Assembly (NCBI RefSeq): GCF_035481615.1
Contig: NZ_JAYKOT010000003.1
Span: 1,302,001-1,366,000 of the forward strand
DNA length: 64,000 bases
Direction of reading: 5' to 3'
Source of the DNA: Citroniella saccharovorans
GTDB lineage: Bacteria > Bacillota > Clostridia > Tissierellales > Peptoniphilaceae
Within the stretch, counting starts at the first letter, position 1; each line of letters opens with the position of its first letter. Below are positions 53,019 through 62,220 of this stretch, piece after piece. The translations under genes and the position numbers were made by a program. Under the pieces are notes generated by a model, which saw only the letters and a list, made by a program, of their open reading frames with translations, ran no database searches and had not been told where the DNA came from.

Positions 53019-54434
53019 CTATTCCTCGCTTCCTTCAACTTGCTCTTCAGTATTTTCTATTTCTCTACCGACTAAATTTACTTGATTTATAACTGGATAC
53101 CATGTATCTCCAAGATACTGATCTTCTCCAGTTTTATTATTTTCCCTATATGCTGCATATCCTGATCCATTAACTCCCCAAACTTTTACCTTCTTTTCTC
53201 CAGGCTCTAAGCTATTATCTAAGATGTCCTCCTCTTTAAATGGAGTTTCAGATATAAATTCTGAATATATAGAATATGTGTTGGCCTTGTTTGGATCACC
53301 TAAAATATCAAAATAAACAGTTCCAGGTTCATAATAAGATTTTATTAGTACAGGAAAATCATATGGATTTCTTAAAACTAAATCGATTAGTCCATTTTCA
53401 ATTGCAGCATCTAATCCTCCCCTAGAATATGACATAAGCATAGTATGAGGATGCCTTTCAATTATTTCAAGCCCAGCTTTTAAAGCTGCATGGTATAAAG
53501 TTGTAGAAGTTTGGCAAACTCCTCCTCCCATACCAGGAACTTCCTTGGTTCCAACTAAAACAATAGCTTCTTGATAACCCTTATCGCTAGTTGTATCGCC
53601 TATAACTCCATTAAATGAAAAAGTTTCCCCCGGTCCAATAACATAACCATTTAAAGCTTCAGATGATACTCTAATATTTTCAGCTCTTTCCCAAAAACCA
53701 GCATTAAAAGAAGTTTCGCCACTACCAATTACAGTATTTACAGAATCTGCAATTTTTTGACTATCAGGATTTACGGTAAGCTCTTTAGTTGGAACTACAA
53801 TATCGCTTAGGCTATCCTTTTTTTCTTTTATTATAGCCTTAAGAGTCTCTAAATCAGTTTGGTAGCCTCCTTCTCCTTCCTTAGCAATAATCTTATCAAG
53901 CTCAAAATCATAAGTATAACCATTTTGAACTGGATCTTTTCTAACATTTTCAGCTATTTTTTCAAGACTTTGACTTAGTTTTTCATCATCTATTATTAGA
54001 GAAAGTTTTCTATCAATTGGTTTTTTAGAAATACTATTTATTAATTCCAGTCTAACTTCTTCACTTCCACTTCTACCTAAATTAAAAGCCTCCCATGTTT
54101 TTTCATCATAATCATAGGAAAAGCCCATATCTCTTAAACTAAGTGGAATACTTATATTTTCATGAATAAAATTAATCTTTTTGTCAAGATCTTTATCAAA
54201 TTTTTCTATAAGTATTTTTTTTGCTTCTAATCTTGCCCTACCCTCAAAATCAATTCCTTCAATGGTTGAACCCTTGTAAATAGCAAGGGATTTCAAAAGC
54301 TCGCTTTTAGATAGACTCTTTTGACTTATCCCCCTATTTTTACTTTCTGACAGCTTAAAATTCATACAAGAGCTTTCAAGTAATTGAATTGAAATAAGAA
54401 TAAGAATAAAAGCAAATAACTTACTTTTCTTCAT
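53019..54434 (-). CDS. VanW family protein (first copy)
   Basis: The product is 471 residues, same layout as the next gene: N-terminal hydrophobic signal (FAFILILISIQLLESSC, a possible lipobox), YoaR-type domain, then VanW domain with GPGETFSFNGVIGDTTSDKGYQEA and GGGVCQTSTTLYHAALKAGLEI. It ends with a Glu-rich tail. Its start overlaps the nth stop, so nth-vanW-vanW is one transcript. Confidence 0.9.
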   Translation of the reverse strand: MKKSKLFAFILILISIQLLESSCMNFKLSESKNRGISQKSLSKSELLKSLAIYKGSTIEGIDFEGRARLEAKKILIEKFDKDLDKKINFIHENISIPLSLRDMGFSYDYDEKTWEAFNLGRSGSEEVRLELINSISKKPIDRKLSLIIDDEKLSQSLEKIAENVRKDPVQNGYTYDFELDKIIAKEGEGGYQTDLETLKAIIKEKKDSLSDIVVPTKELTVNPDSQKIADSVNTVIGSGETSFNAGFWERAENIRVSSEALNGYVIGPGETFSFNGVIGDTTSDKGYQEAIVLVGTKEVPGMGGGVCQTSTTLYHAALKAGLEIIERHPHTMLMSYSRGGLDAAIENGLIDLVLRNPYDFPVLIKSYYEPGTVYFDILGDPNKANTYSIYSEFISETPFKEEDILDNSLEPGEKKVKVWGVNGSGYAAYRENNKTGEDQYLGDTWYPVINQVNLVGREIENTEEQVEGSEE

Positions 54435-55080
54435 TTATACTACTCCTTTTAAAATAAAGGCAAATATCCTTTAATGGACATAGACTACACTTAGGATTAG
54501 AAGCTTTACAAATTCTTCTTCCAAGTAAGATAAGTCTATGGTGCATACTAATCCACTCTTTTTCTGGCAGTCTTTTCATAAGAGATAGTTCAGTATTTAA
54601 TACATCTTTTTCATTTGTAATTCCAATCCTATTAGAAACTCTAAAAACATGGGTATCTACAGCTATAGCTGGAGTTCCAAAAAGATTTGAGATTACAACA
54701 TTGGCTGTTTTTCTTCCAACCCCTGGAAGTTTAATAAGATCATTAAAATCTGAAGGAACTTTGCCTGAGAATTTTTCATCTAAAATTTTACAAGTTGCAA
54801 TTATATTTCTAGCCTTAGTATTGAAAAAACCGCATGGCTTAATATATTCCTTTAATTTTTCCTCTCCAAGATTTACATAATCTCTTGGACTTTTACAAAT
54901 CTTAAAAAGCTCCCCAGTAGTTTTGTTTACCCTAACATCTGTACATTGAGCAGAAAGAATAGTTGCTACAAGTAAATTGGTATCAGAATTATAATTTAAC
55001 TCCGTCCTAGGATTTTCAAAAAGAATTTTAAGCTTTTCAATAACTATCTCTATTTCTTTTTTATTTAATTTATATCTCAA
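54421..55080 (-). CDS. nth: Endonuclease III
   Basis: The product is 219 residues. ILSAQCTDVRVNKTT is near 53, the helix-hairpin-helix LPGVGRKTANVV near 118 with catalytic Lys, VDTHVFRVSNRIG (catalytic Asp) near 140, and a C-terminal [4Fe-4S] motif with Cys spacing C-x6-C-x2-C-x5-C near 193-209. It removes oxidised pyrimidines with an AP-lyase step; ExoA at 5.1-5.9 kb would act after it. Confidence 0.96.
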   Translation of the reverse strand: MRYKLNKKEIEIVIEKLKILFENPRTELNYNSDTNLLVATILSAQCTDVRVNKTTGELFKICKSPRDYVNLGEEKLKEYIKPCGFFNTKARNIIATCKILDEKFSGKVPSDFNDLIKLPGVGRKTANVVISNLFGTPAIAVDTHVFRVSNRIGITNEKDVLNTELSLMKRLPEKEWISMHHRLILLGRRICKASNPKCSLCPLKDICLYFKRSSINEEK

Positions 55081-55315
55081 AAAATCATGCCTTCCTAAAA
55101 TTACAAACTAAACCCTTAAAAATATTATATCTTCAAATATATGATATAGAAAAAGCAAATAATAATCAAGGTTTTTTTAGCAAAATTATCATTACAATTT
55201 TGTAATAAACGAAACTTTATCTTTTATTATACCCATCTTTAAAAACTATTAATTATATAGATTTTATCTTTTATAAAACCATCTTATTTGATATACTAGA
55301 TGCTAGGAGGCACTT

Positions 55316-56419
55316 ATGTTTAACTTTAGAAAGAAAAATTTCTTTAAAATAGATATTATATTAATAATAACAATACTTATGCTAACGCTTTTAGGTCTAA
55401 TTGTCTTAAACTCAGCTTCTTTAAGTCTAAGCTATAATCCTATTAAATCACAAGTAATAGCATCAATTTTAGGAGTTTTTGTAAGTATAATTATTATCTC
55501 ACTAGATTATGATTTTATAAAAAATCTTAATAAGATAGTTTATATCATTTCACTACTACTAATGGTCTTGGTTACTCTTTTTGGAAAAGGTGAAGAAATT
55601 TGGGGGGCTAATAACTGGTTGGTTCTTGGTCCTATTCAGTTCCAACCATCTGAATTTGTAAAGATCGGAATGATAATATCATTTGCAAGGTCCCTTGAAG
55701 ATAATAGGAAAAACATCTCAAAACCACTTGTACTGTTAAAAGTACTTACTCCCCAGCTAATCCTTATAGCTTTAATCGCCAAAGAAGACTTTGGTACAGC
55801 TTTTGTTACAACATTTATAATAGCTGTAATGCTTTTTTCAGCTGGCCTAAATATATTTTATTTTGTAGGCATTATTGCTTCTGGAATTTTATCTCTACCT
55901 ATTATTTACAATTTTTTAGATGGTTATCAAAAAGATAGAATAAAAAATTTTCTTGATCCATCTAGAGATATAGCAGGGACTGGTTTTCAAGCTATGCAAG
56001 GGAAAATTGCCATAGGAAGTGGAAAGCTAACTGGTAGAGGCCTGTATAAAGGTATTCAAACTCAAAACAATTTTATTCCTGAAAAGCAAACAGACTACAT
56101 CTTCCCAGTATTAGCAGAGGAGCTTGGATTTATTGGTTCAAGCCTACTTATTGCCCTTTACACAAATATGTTATATAGATTTGTAAAGATTTCAGAAAAT
56201 GCCAAAGATCCTTATGGTTCCTATTTAGTAATGGGAATAGCTAGTATGTTTCTTATCCATATATTTGAAAATATTGGTATGACTATAGGAATAATGCCTG
56301 TAACGGGAATCCCTCTTCCTTTTATGTCTCACGGGGGAACTTTTCAGTTAATTAATTTTATTGCAATAGGATTAGTACTCAATGTAAATATAGAAAGACA
56401 AAAACTTGATTTTAATTAA
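55316..56419 (+). CDS. rodA: SEDS glycosyltransferase, RodA-type
   Basis: This is a 367-residue membrane protein with about ten helices. SEDS hallmarks: WLVLGPIQFQPSEFVKIGMI near 100 and KEDFGTAFVT near 160, GSGKLTGRGLYKGIQTQNNFIPEKQTDYIFPVLAEELGF near 240 and GIPLPFMSHGGT near 335. RodA polymerises glycan strands during elongation; FtsW is the alternative, but the short N-terminus and GIPLPFMSxGGT favour RodA. TAGGAGG precedes the ATG. Confidence 0.93.
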   Translation: MFNFRKKNFFKIDIILIITILMLTLLGLIVLNSASLSLSYNPIKSQVIASILGVFVSIIIISLDYDFIKNLNKIVYIISLLLMVLVTLFGKGEEIWGANNWLVLGPIQFQPSEFVKIGMIISFARSLEDNRKNISKPLVLLKVLTPQLILIALIAKEDFGTAFVTTFIIAVMLFSAGLNIFYFVGIIASGILSLPIIYNFLDGYQKDRIKNFLDPSRDIAGTGFQAMQGKIAIGSGKLTGRGLYKGIQTQNNFIPEKQTDYIFPVLAEELGFIGSSLLIALYTNMLYRFVKISENAKDPYGSYLVMGIASMFLIHIFENIGMTIGIMPVTGIPLPFMSHGGTFQLINFIAIGLVLNVNIERQKLDFN

Positions 56420-56432
56420 AAGTGAGGAAAAA

Positions 56433-57488
56433 ATGAAAAAAATACTTGTAGTTGAAACTGGCGGTACATTTGCAACCTGTTCTAATAGTAAGGTTAGAAG
56501 TTTATCTGGAGAAGATTCAAAGAAAATCTATGATTTCGATATAGTAAAAGATAGACTTAAGGGCTATGAGCTTGTCCTTGATAGAGAAAGACCAATATAC
56601 ACTCTTTCTGAAAATATGACCTTAGAAAATCTAAATATATTACTTGAATATCTGGAAAATAAGGACTTCAAAGAATATGATGGAGTTATTATAACTCACG
56701 GAACGGATACCTTATCATTCACATCAAACCTTTTGAGTCTTACAATTTCAGATAAGAAAGTTCCTATTGTAATAGTATCTTCCAATCATCCGCTTACAAA
56801 TCCAAAGGCTAATGGCGTGGATAACTTTGTAGCAGCAATTGACTTTATAGAAAATGTAAAAGCCACAGGTGTTTTTGTAGTTTACAAAAATTTTAACGGA
56901 ATTATGGAAGTACATTTAGGTTCTAGAGTAAAACAAATGAATCAAGTAATAGATGCCTATGAAAGTTTTAAAAATGTTAGATTTGGGATTATGGAATCTA
57001 GAAGTTTTTATATAAATACAAGCAAATATTCTCCTTCTCTTGAAGAAGTAACTAAAAATGAAAATACCAAAGATATAAAGGTTAATTTAAATAAAAATGT
57101 TATTTTAATTCATCCATATACAGGACTTAGATATGACTATTTCCAAATAGATGAAAATATAGATGCTATTTGCTGCGGAGTTTATCACTCAGGAACAGTA
57201 AACTCTCAGGATATAAATATAGATCAGTCTATAAATACTCTTATAAAAAGATGTGAAAAATATAATATTCCACTATTTATTGGAGAACTTACTAGTGGGG
57301 TGGAAGTTTATGAATCAATTGAAAAAATAAAAGAGTCTAGTATTGTCTATCCAGTTTATGATATATCACTAGAAAACCTATATATGAAAATACACACTGG
57401 CCTTTCTATCACAAAAAATAATGATGAATTATACGACTTTATAAATAATAAAAATATTTTCTTTGAGAAAATAGTTGAAAGGCACTAA
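56433..57488 (+). CDS. Asparaginase family protein
   Basis: This is a 351-residue type I/II asparaginase fold protein. The first catalytic Thr lies in ETGGTFATC near 11 and the second motif is THGTDTLSFTSNLL near 87. The start at 56433 is chosen for the GTGAGG ribosome binding site. It deaminates Asn to Asp, or possibly Gln. No signal peptide, so probably cytosolic. The central region is divergent. Confidence 0.9.
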   Translation: MKKILVVETGGTFATCSNSKVRSLSGEDSKKIYDFDIVKDRLKGYELVLDRERPIYTLSENMTLENLNILLEYLENKDFKEYDGVIITHGTDTLSFTSNLLSLTISDKKVPIVIVSSNHPLTNPKANGVDNFVAAIDFIENVKATGVFVVYKNFNGIMEVHLGSRVKQMNQVIDAYESFKNVRFGIMESRSFYINTSKYSPSLEEVTKNENTKDIKVNLNKNVILIHPYTGLRYDYFQIDENIDAICCGVYHSGTVNSQDINIDQSINTLIKRCEKYNIPLFIGELTSGVEVYESIEKIKESSIVYPVYDISLENLYMKIHTGLSITKNNDELYDFINNKNIFFEKIVERH

Positions 57489-57506
57489 TTAAATTAGATC
57501 TACTAG

Positions 57507-57545
57507 GGATGCTAAGCTTATAAAAAAGTAGGCATCCTTTTTATT
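57507..57545 (+). terminator. Terminator after the asparaginase gene
   Basis: GGATGC / GCATCC stem with a 19-nt loop and TTTTTATTT on the plus strand, just after the asparaginase stop. Confidence 0.75.
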
Positions 57546-57654
57546 TCCTTTTTAGCTCCTTAAAGTAGCTTTTAAAAAATTAAATTAAATATCAATAATT
57601 AAATGTCTTGCCATTTTAAAAATACATTTAATAGAATATAAATGGTAACTTATA

Positions 57655-57695
57655 TTAAAAAACGCCCTCCTACTCTTATACAGTAGAGGGCGTTT
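57655..57695 (-). terminator. arsM terminator
   Basis: AAACGCCCTC-TACT pairs with AGTAGAGGGCGTTT with one bulged C; a six-base T run follows on the minus strand. It resembles the hairpin at 28899-28937. Confidence 0.88.
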
Positions 57696-57743
57696 GATTT
57701 AAGATAAATATTAAAAATAATAATTAATATGAGCTTAGTCTAT

Positions 57744-58511
57744 CTATTTTCCCTTATATGCAACTGTTATAGAAGATGAAATATATTCTTCTAGAGGAAT
57801 TTCATCTATTCCCCACTTCTTGACATACTCTTTAGATGCTGGTTTTAGCCTAACTTCTATATTTTTAAAACCAATTTCTTTTAAAAGATTTTCTCTATAT
57901 TCACAGCTTCCAGCTCCAGCAACGCAGGTTCCATACATTTTAGGATTATTTAAAACAGAATCTGGTATTTCTTTTATATGGACAATATCAGCGATAGAGA
58001 TTCTTCCACCTGGTTTAAGAACTCTATAAATTTCACTATATACAGCTTTTTTATCTGTCGATAAATTAATTACGCAGTTACTTATTACTAAATCAATAGA
58101 ATTATCAGCAACTGGAAGATGTTCAATCTCTCCTAATCTAAAATCTGTATTAGTAAATTTTCTGCCCTTAGCAATTTTCCTAGCAGTTTCTATCATTTGA
58201 GGAGTCATATCTACTCCAATTACAAGTCCGCTACTTCCAACTTTTTTAGCTGTATTAAATACATCCATTCCCTTGCCGCATCCTAAGTCTAAGACAGTCT
58301 CTCCTTCCATAGGTTTTCCATCTATTAAGGGATTCCCACAGCCAAGTCCAAGATTTGCTTCCTCTGGGATATTTTCTAAGTCTTCCTTAGAGTATCCAAT
58401 AGACTCGCTTAGTTTAACAGAGTCAATCTTTATAGTTTCATTTCCATCAGCTACATCTGAATAAAATTCTTTAACTGACTTATCTATTTTTTCCTTCTCT
58501 AATTTTGCCAT
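57744..58511 (-). CDS. arsM: Arsenite methyltransferase ArsM
   Basis: The product is 255 residues. Class I methylase motif VLDLGCGKGMDVF near 69, plus ArsM-specific features: LGLGCGNPL near 53, SNCVINLSTDKK near 144 and CVAGAGSCEYRE near 193, in which conserved cysteines bind As(III). It turns arsenite into methylated arsenicals. No arsR/arsB gene is adjacent, so it stands alone. Confidence 0.93.
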   Translation of the reverse strand: MAKLEKEKIDKSVKEFYSDVADGNETIKIDSVKLSESIGYSKEDLENIPEEANLGLGCGNPLIDGKPMEGETVLDLGCGKGMDVFNTAKKVGSSGLVIGVDMTPQMIETARKIAKGRKFTNTDFRLGEIEHLPVADNSIDLVISNCVINLSTDKKAVYSEIYRVLKPGGRISIADIVHIKEIPDSVLNNPKMYGTCVAGAGSCEYRENLLKEIGFKNIEVRLKPASKEYVKKWGIDEIPLEEYISSSITVAYKGK

Positions 58512-58607
58512 AATTTTTAATAAGCTCCTTTTTAAAATATTTCATATATTTACTTATAAAAAACAAATTCTAATCTTGATTTTATTAATAATGCTTATTC
58601 TTTAAGA

Positions 58608-58635
58608 TAAAAGACCTAGGATATAACCTAGGTCT
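58608..58635 (-). terminator. Terminator of the YvlD-like gene
   Basis: AGACCTAGG / CCTAGGTCT perfect 9-bp stem with a 6-nt loop and TTTT on the minus strand. Confidence 0.88.
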
Positions 58636-58648
58636 AATTAAACTACTA

Positions 58649-58996
58649 TTAATCGTGAAGTTTGTCTCCAGGGATTATAGCATCTACAACACCAAATAAA
58701 AGTCCACCGATTAATGCTCCAATTACAGAAACATTAAATCCACTTACAAACTTACCTGCTAAATATAAAATAAGGGCTGTAACTAAAAATCCACTTAAAC
58801 CTTTTGCAGCTCTAGATAATCCAAATATACTAGCAAGTAGGTGTTGAATGATTGCTATAGCTATAGCTGCTATTGCAAGTGTTCCAAATCCGCCAGAGTT
58901 TGACATTCCTGGAACTAAAAATGTTGTAACAGCAACAACTATCATTGATACAACTAGTCTTAAAATTAATCCAACTATACCTGTTTTCTTTTCCAT
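58649..58996 (-). CDS. Phage-holin-4_2 / YvlD family membrane protein
   Basis: This is a 115-residue membrane protein with four hydrophobic helices, matching PF04020. LVVSMIVVAVTTFLVPGM at the start, the FLVTALILYLAGKFV helix and GGLLFGVVDAIIPG at the end are typical. Despite the family name these are chromosomal proteins; in Bacillus YvlD belongs to the envelope stress regulon. GGAGG precedes the ATG. Confidence 0.88.
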   Translation of the reverse strand: MEKKTGIVGLILRLVVSMIVVAVTTFLVPGMSNSGGFGTLAIAAIAIAIIQHLLASIFGLSRAAKGLSGFLVTALILYLAGKFVSGFNVSVIGALIGGLLFGVVDAIIPGDKLHD

Positions 58997-59221
58997 AATA
59001 ATTCCTCCTAATTTAAATTTGATAAAATATATTATTATATAATATCTCCGAAATAATACAGTAACATTAAAAATGCCAAAGTAATATTTCTTTAAGGGTT
59101 ATAATGCCCTTAACTATTATATACCCAGCTTAATCTATTTTAAACATAAATTAGGAAATTTAATTGTAGAATTAATAATATTTATTATTTTATCCAGTTT
59201 ATTAAATTTATTAGTTTCTTT

Positions 59222-59855
59222 CTAAATTTTTCTGCTAGTTTCATCTTCTTTATCCCTAAGAGAATATATACATCCGCAGTAATCCTGCCTATAAAGATCA
59301 TACTTTTTTGAAAGATCTATGGAAATTTTATAGCCATTTTTCTTTTTAAAATCTGAGAAAAGATAGCTAGCCTTTCTATCTTTTTTTTTCTTCTTCTATT
59401 TCTCTAGCAATTTTATTTATTAGCTGAGAATCCTTGTGGGGAGAGACTGTAAGGGTTGTAGTAAAATAGTCAAATCCTAGCTTATCTGCTTTTTCTTGAA
59501 GCTTCTTAAGTCTTAGCTCAAAACATTTAGCACACCTAGCTCCGCCCTCTTTTTCATCCTTATAGTCATAAGTGAAAGAGAAAAATTCATTTGGCTTATA
59601 ATCCTCTGCTATTAAGCCCACCCCTTCAAATTTAGAGATTATTTTTTTCTGAGCGTCTAATCTTTTATAATATTCTTCCTTAGGATGAATATTTGGATTA
59701 TAAAAATAAATAGCTAGGTCAAAATAATCTTTTAAATAGCTAATAACATAGCTGGAGCATGGTCCGCAGCAGCTGTGAAGAAGTAGTTTTTTTTTCTCTC
59801 CTGAAATATTTTTTATCTCATCTTCCATTATTTTCTGATAATTAATTTTATTCAT
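59222..59855 (-). CDS. queH: Epoxyqueuosine reductase QueH, frameshifted as sequenced
   Basis: This QueH (DUF208) protein reduces epoxyqueuosine to queuosine in tRNA. LLHSCCGPCSSYVI near 25 and GGARCAKCFELRLKKL near 103 give the CC and CxxC metal and cluster ligands. A nine-T run at 59381-59389 shifts the frame after EIEEE; removing one base continues into QDYCGCIYSLR, which holds the final conserved cysteines, for 210 residues in total. Without it the enzyme would lack its C-terminal CxC. Confidence 0.9.
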
Positions 59856-60002
59856 TTTCTACCTCAAAATTAAATTCTAAAATAATTATATCCCAAAGTC
59901 ATTTGATTTTAAAGATAGTTATATAATTGAAATCAAAACTTAAAAAAATCACCTAGACTTGTTCTCCAAAAATAAAACATATTAAATACTTTTTCTTATA
60001 AT

Positions 60003-60038
60003 AAAAAAATCGGCACAAGGATAATACCCTATGCCGAT
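60003..60038 (-). terminator. hutU terminator
   Basis: ATCGGCA / TGCCGAT perfect arms with an inner AGG/CCT pairing and a seven-base T run on the minus strand, about 45 nt beyond the hutU stop. Confidence 0.9.
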
Positions 60039-60083
60039 AAAAATTATTATTTTAAATTCCAGAGTAAAACTCTTTTAAGAGTT

Positions 60084-62117
60084 TTATTTTAACTCGTCAC
60101 TATAACCTTTCATAGCTTCTTCTATAACGCTATCATCAGCTATATATGGAAGAGTTATGTGGTCTGTTTCACTCATTAATTCATTGTATTCCATAGAAGT
60201 TGAAAGAGCATTTTCATTTCTTGCCCAAGCTCTTCTAGCAACTCCTCCCATAACGTCCCAAAGCATTGCAGTTTTTAAAATCTTGTCAATTCTTTCAGAT
60301 CCGTCTAATACGCAGCCAAATCCACCATTTATAGACTTGCCAATACCAACTCCTCCACCATTGTGAAGAGCTACTAAACTCATACCTCTTGCACAGTTAC
60401 CTGCAAAAATTTGAGTTGCTTGGTCAGCCATTATATTTGAACCGTCTTTAATATTTGAAGTTTCTCTAAATGGAGAGTCAGTACCGCCTGTATCGTGGTG
60501 ATCTCTACCCATCATTACAGGGCCAATTTCACCATTTCTAACCATTTCATTAAATTTAAGTGCAATCTTTCTTCTACCAAAAGCATCTTGGTATAAAATT
60601 CTAGCCTTAGTTCCGACAACTAATTTATTCTTTTCTGCATCTCTAATCCAAATCCAGTTATCTCTATCTTGATATCTTCTATCTGGATCAATGCAGTCCA
60701 TAGCTGCCATATCAGTTTTTCTTAAATCTTCGTCTTTACCACTTAGGCAAACCCATCTGAATGGGCCATATCCAAAGTCAAATAGTCTTGGTCCAAGAAT
60801 ATCTTCAACATAAGATGGCCAAATAAATCCATCGTGTTCATCTATTCCATTTTTAGAAATTTCTTTAACTCCAGCATCAAAAACAGCCTTCATAAATGAG
60901 TTACCATAGTCAAAGAAGTAAGTTCCCCTATCAACTAGAGTTTTAATAAGTTCAAAGTGTTTTCTTAAACTTTCGTCTACTAGCTTTCTAAACTTTTCAG
61001 GATCTTCTGCTAATAGTCTAGTTCTTTCTTCAAAATCAATTCCTTGTGGACAATATCCACCAGTATATGGTTCGTGGCAAGAAGTTTGGTCAGAGCAAAG
61101 TGGAATTTCAATATTATTATCTACAGCATATTTTAATAAATCTACAATATTTCCATGGTAAGCAATAGCTCTAGCTTCTTCTTTTTCCATATATTTTTTA
61201 GCTTCAGCAAAAGCTTCTTCAGCTGATTCACAAACTTCATCAACCCAGCCTTGTTCAAAGCGGGTATCGATTCTTGATTTATCAACTTCTGCTATTATAG
61301 AAACACCACCTGCTATATTAGAAGCTTTTCCTTGAGCACCACTCATTCCTCCAAGTCCTGAAGAAACAAATAGTTTTCCCTTTAAGTTTCCATCATTTGG
61401 AATACCAAGTTTTAATCTTCCAGCATTTAATAAGGTGTTATAAGTTCCATGAACTATACCTTGAGGTCCAATATACATCCATCCGCCAGCAGTCATTTGG
61501 CCATAGTTTGCAACGCCTAGTGCTGATGCTCTATTGAATTCGTGTAAATTATCAAATAAGCCAACCATAAGTCCATTTGTTATGATAACTCTTGGAGCTT
61601 CTTCTTTTGAGTTGAAAAGTCCAACAGGGTGTCCTGAATATAAAACTAAAGTTGACTTATGATCTAGTCTTTCAAGATATTTTTTAATTAATCTATATTG
61701 CATCCAGTTTTGGCAAACTGATCCAGTTTCACCATAAGTTACAAGTTCATAAGGATAAAGAGCAACATCGAAGTCAAGATTGTTGTCAATCATTACTTGG
61801 AAAGCCTTACCTTCTATACAATTTGACTTGTATTCATCAATTGGTTTTCCAACAATTGGTCCTTCAGGTCTAAATCTATATCCATAAATCTTTCCATGTT
61901 CTTTAAGTTCTTCTAAAAATTCTTTTGCCATTTCCTTATGGAACTTTTCAGGAATGTATCTTAAAGCATTTCTAAGAGCTAATTCAACTTCGTTTTTTCT
62001 AAGATGACATTCTCTTCTTGGTGCTCTTCTTATCCCCTTTTGGAACTTAGGATACTCTGGAAGAACATCGTCTAATTTGATTGTCATAGCACCTTGTATC
62101 TCTTTATTTGTAATCAT
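60084..62117 (-). CDS. hutU: Urocanate hydratase
   Basis: This is a 677-residue protein, the longer anaerobe-type urocanase (the Bacillus form is about 550). VCQNWMQYRLIKKYLERL, LYSGHPVGLF, TAGGWMYIGPQGIVHGTY and SSGLGGMSGAQGKA are urocanase and NAD+-binding motifs; GNCARGMSLVALHNGGGVGIGKSINGGFG's central part near 575 is the conserved GGGVG region. It turns urocanate into imidazolone propionate in histidine fermentation. No hutH, hutI or ftcD gene is in the window. A possible cre site lies upstream. Confidence 0.95.
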   Translation of the reverse strand: MITNKEIQGAMTIKLDDVLPEYPKFQKGIRRAPRRECHLRKNEVELALRNALRYIPEKFHKEMAKEFLEELKEHGKIYGYRFRPEGPIVGKPIDEYKSNCIEGKAFQVMIDNNLDFDVALYPYELVTYGETGSVCQNWMQYRLIKKYLERLDHKSTLVLYSGHPVGLFNSKEEAPRVIITNGLMVGLFDNLHEFNRASALGVANYGQMTAGGWMYIGPQGIVHGTYNTLLNAGRLKLGIPNDGNLKGKLFVSSGLGGMSGAQGKASNIAGGVSIIAEVDKSRIDTRFEQGWVDEVCESAEEAFAEAKKYMEKEEARAIAYHGNIVDLLKYAVDNNIEIPLCSDQTSCHEPYTGGYCPQGIDFEERTRLLAEDPEKFRKLVDESLRKHFELIKTLVDRGTYFFDYGNSFMKAVFDAGVKEISKNGIDEHDGFIWPSYVEDILGPRLFDFGYGPFRWVCLSGKDEDLRKTDMAAMDCIDPDRRYQDRDNWIWIRDAEKNKLVVGTKARILYQDAFGRRKIALKFNEMVRNGEIGPVMMGRDHHDTGGTDSPFRETSNIKDGSNIMADQATQIFAGNCARGMSLVALHNGGGVGIGKSINGGFGCVLDGSERIDKILKTAMLWDVMGGVARRAWARNENALSTSMEYNELMSETDHITLPYIADDSVIEEAMKGYSDELK

Positions 62118-62162
62118 CTTTTCCCCCTTTATAAAAAGAATTATATTTATAATTATTTATTA

Positions 62163-62176
62163 TATAAACGTTTACA
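62163..62176. promoter_or_regulatory. Possible CcpA (cre) site upstream of hutU
   Basis: TATAAACGTTTACA matches the cre consensus TGNAANCGNTNNCA except for one base. It is about 46 nt upstream of the hutU start codon and overlaps a likely promoter (TATAAT on the minus strand), a good position for catabolite repression of histidine use. It is a prediction from pattern only. Confidence 0.4.
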
Positions 62177-62186
62177 CACTTTTCTA

Positions 62187-62207
62187 ATAAAAAGGCAGCT
62201 ATCCGCC
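62187..62207 (-). terminator. argF terminator
   Basis: GGCGG / CTGCC (one wobble) with a short loop and TTTTTATT on the minus strand, about 15 nt beyond the argF stop. Confidence 0.65.
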
Positions 62208-62220
62208 CTTTTATCTAAAA

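Noticed and set aside
58649..58996. Prophage remnant suggested by a holin-like protein
   Set aside because: The family name is historical; the neighbours are chromosomal genes, and no phage structural or lysis genes are present.
60067..60084. Palindrome AAACTCTTTTAAGAGTTT at the hutU stop as a second terminator
   Set aside because: It has weak AT pairing and no clear T run in the minus direction beyond it; the GC-containing hairpin at 60003-60038 is the better terminator.
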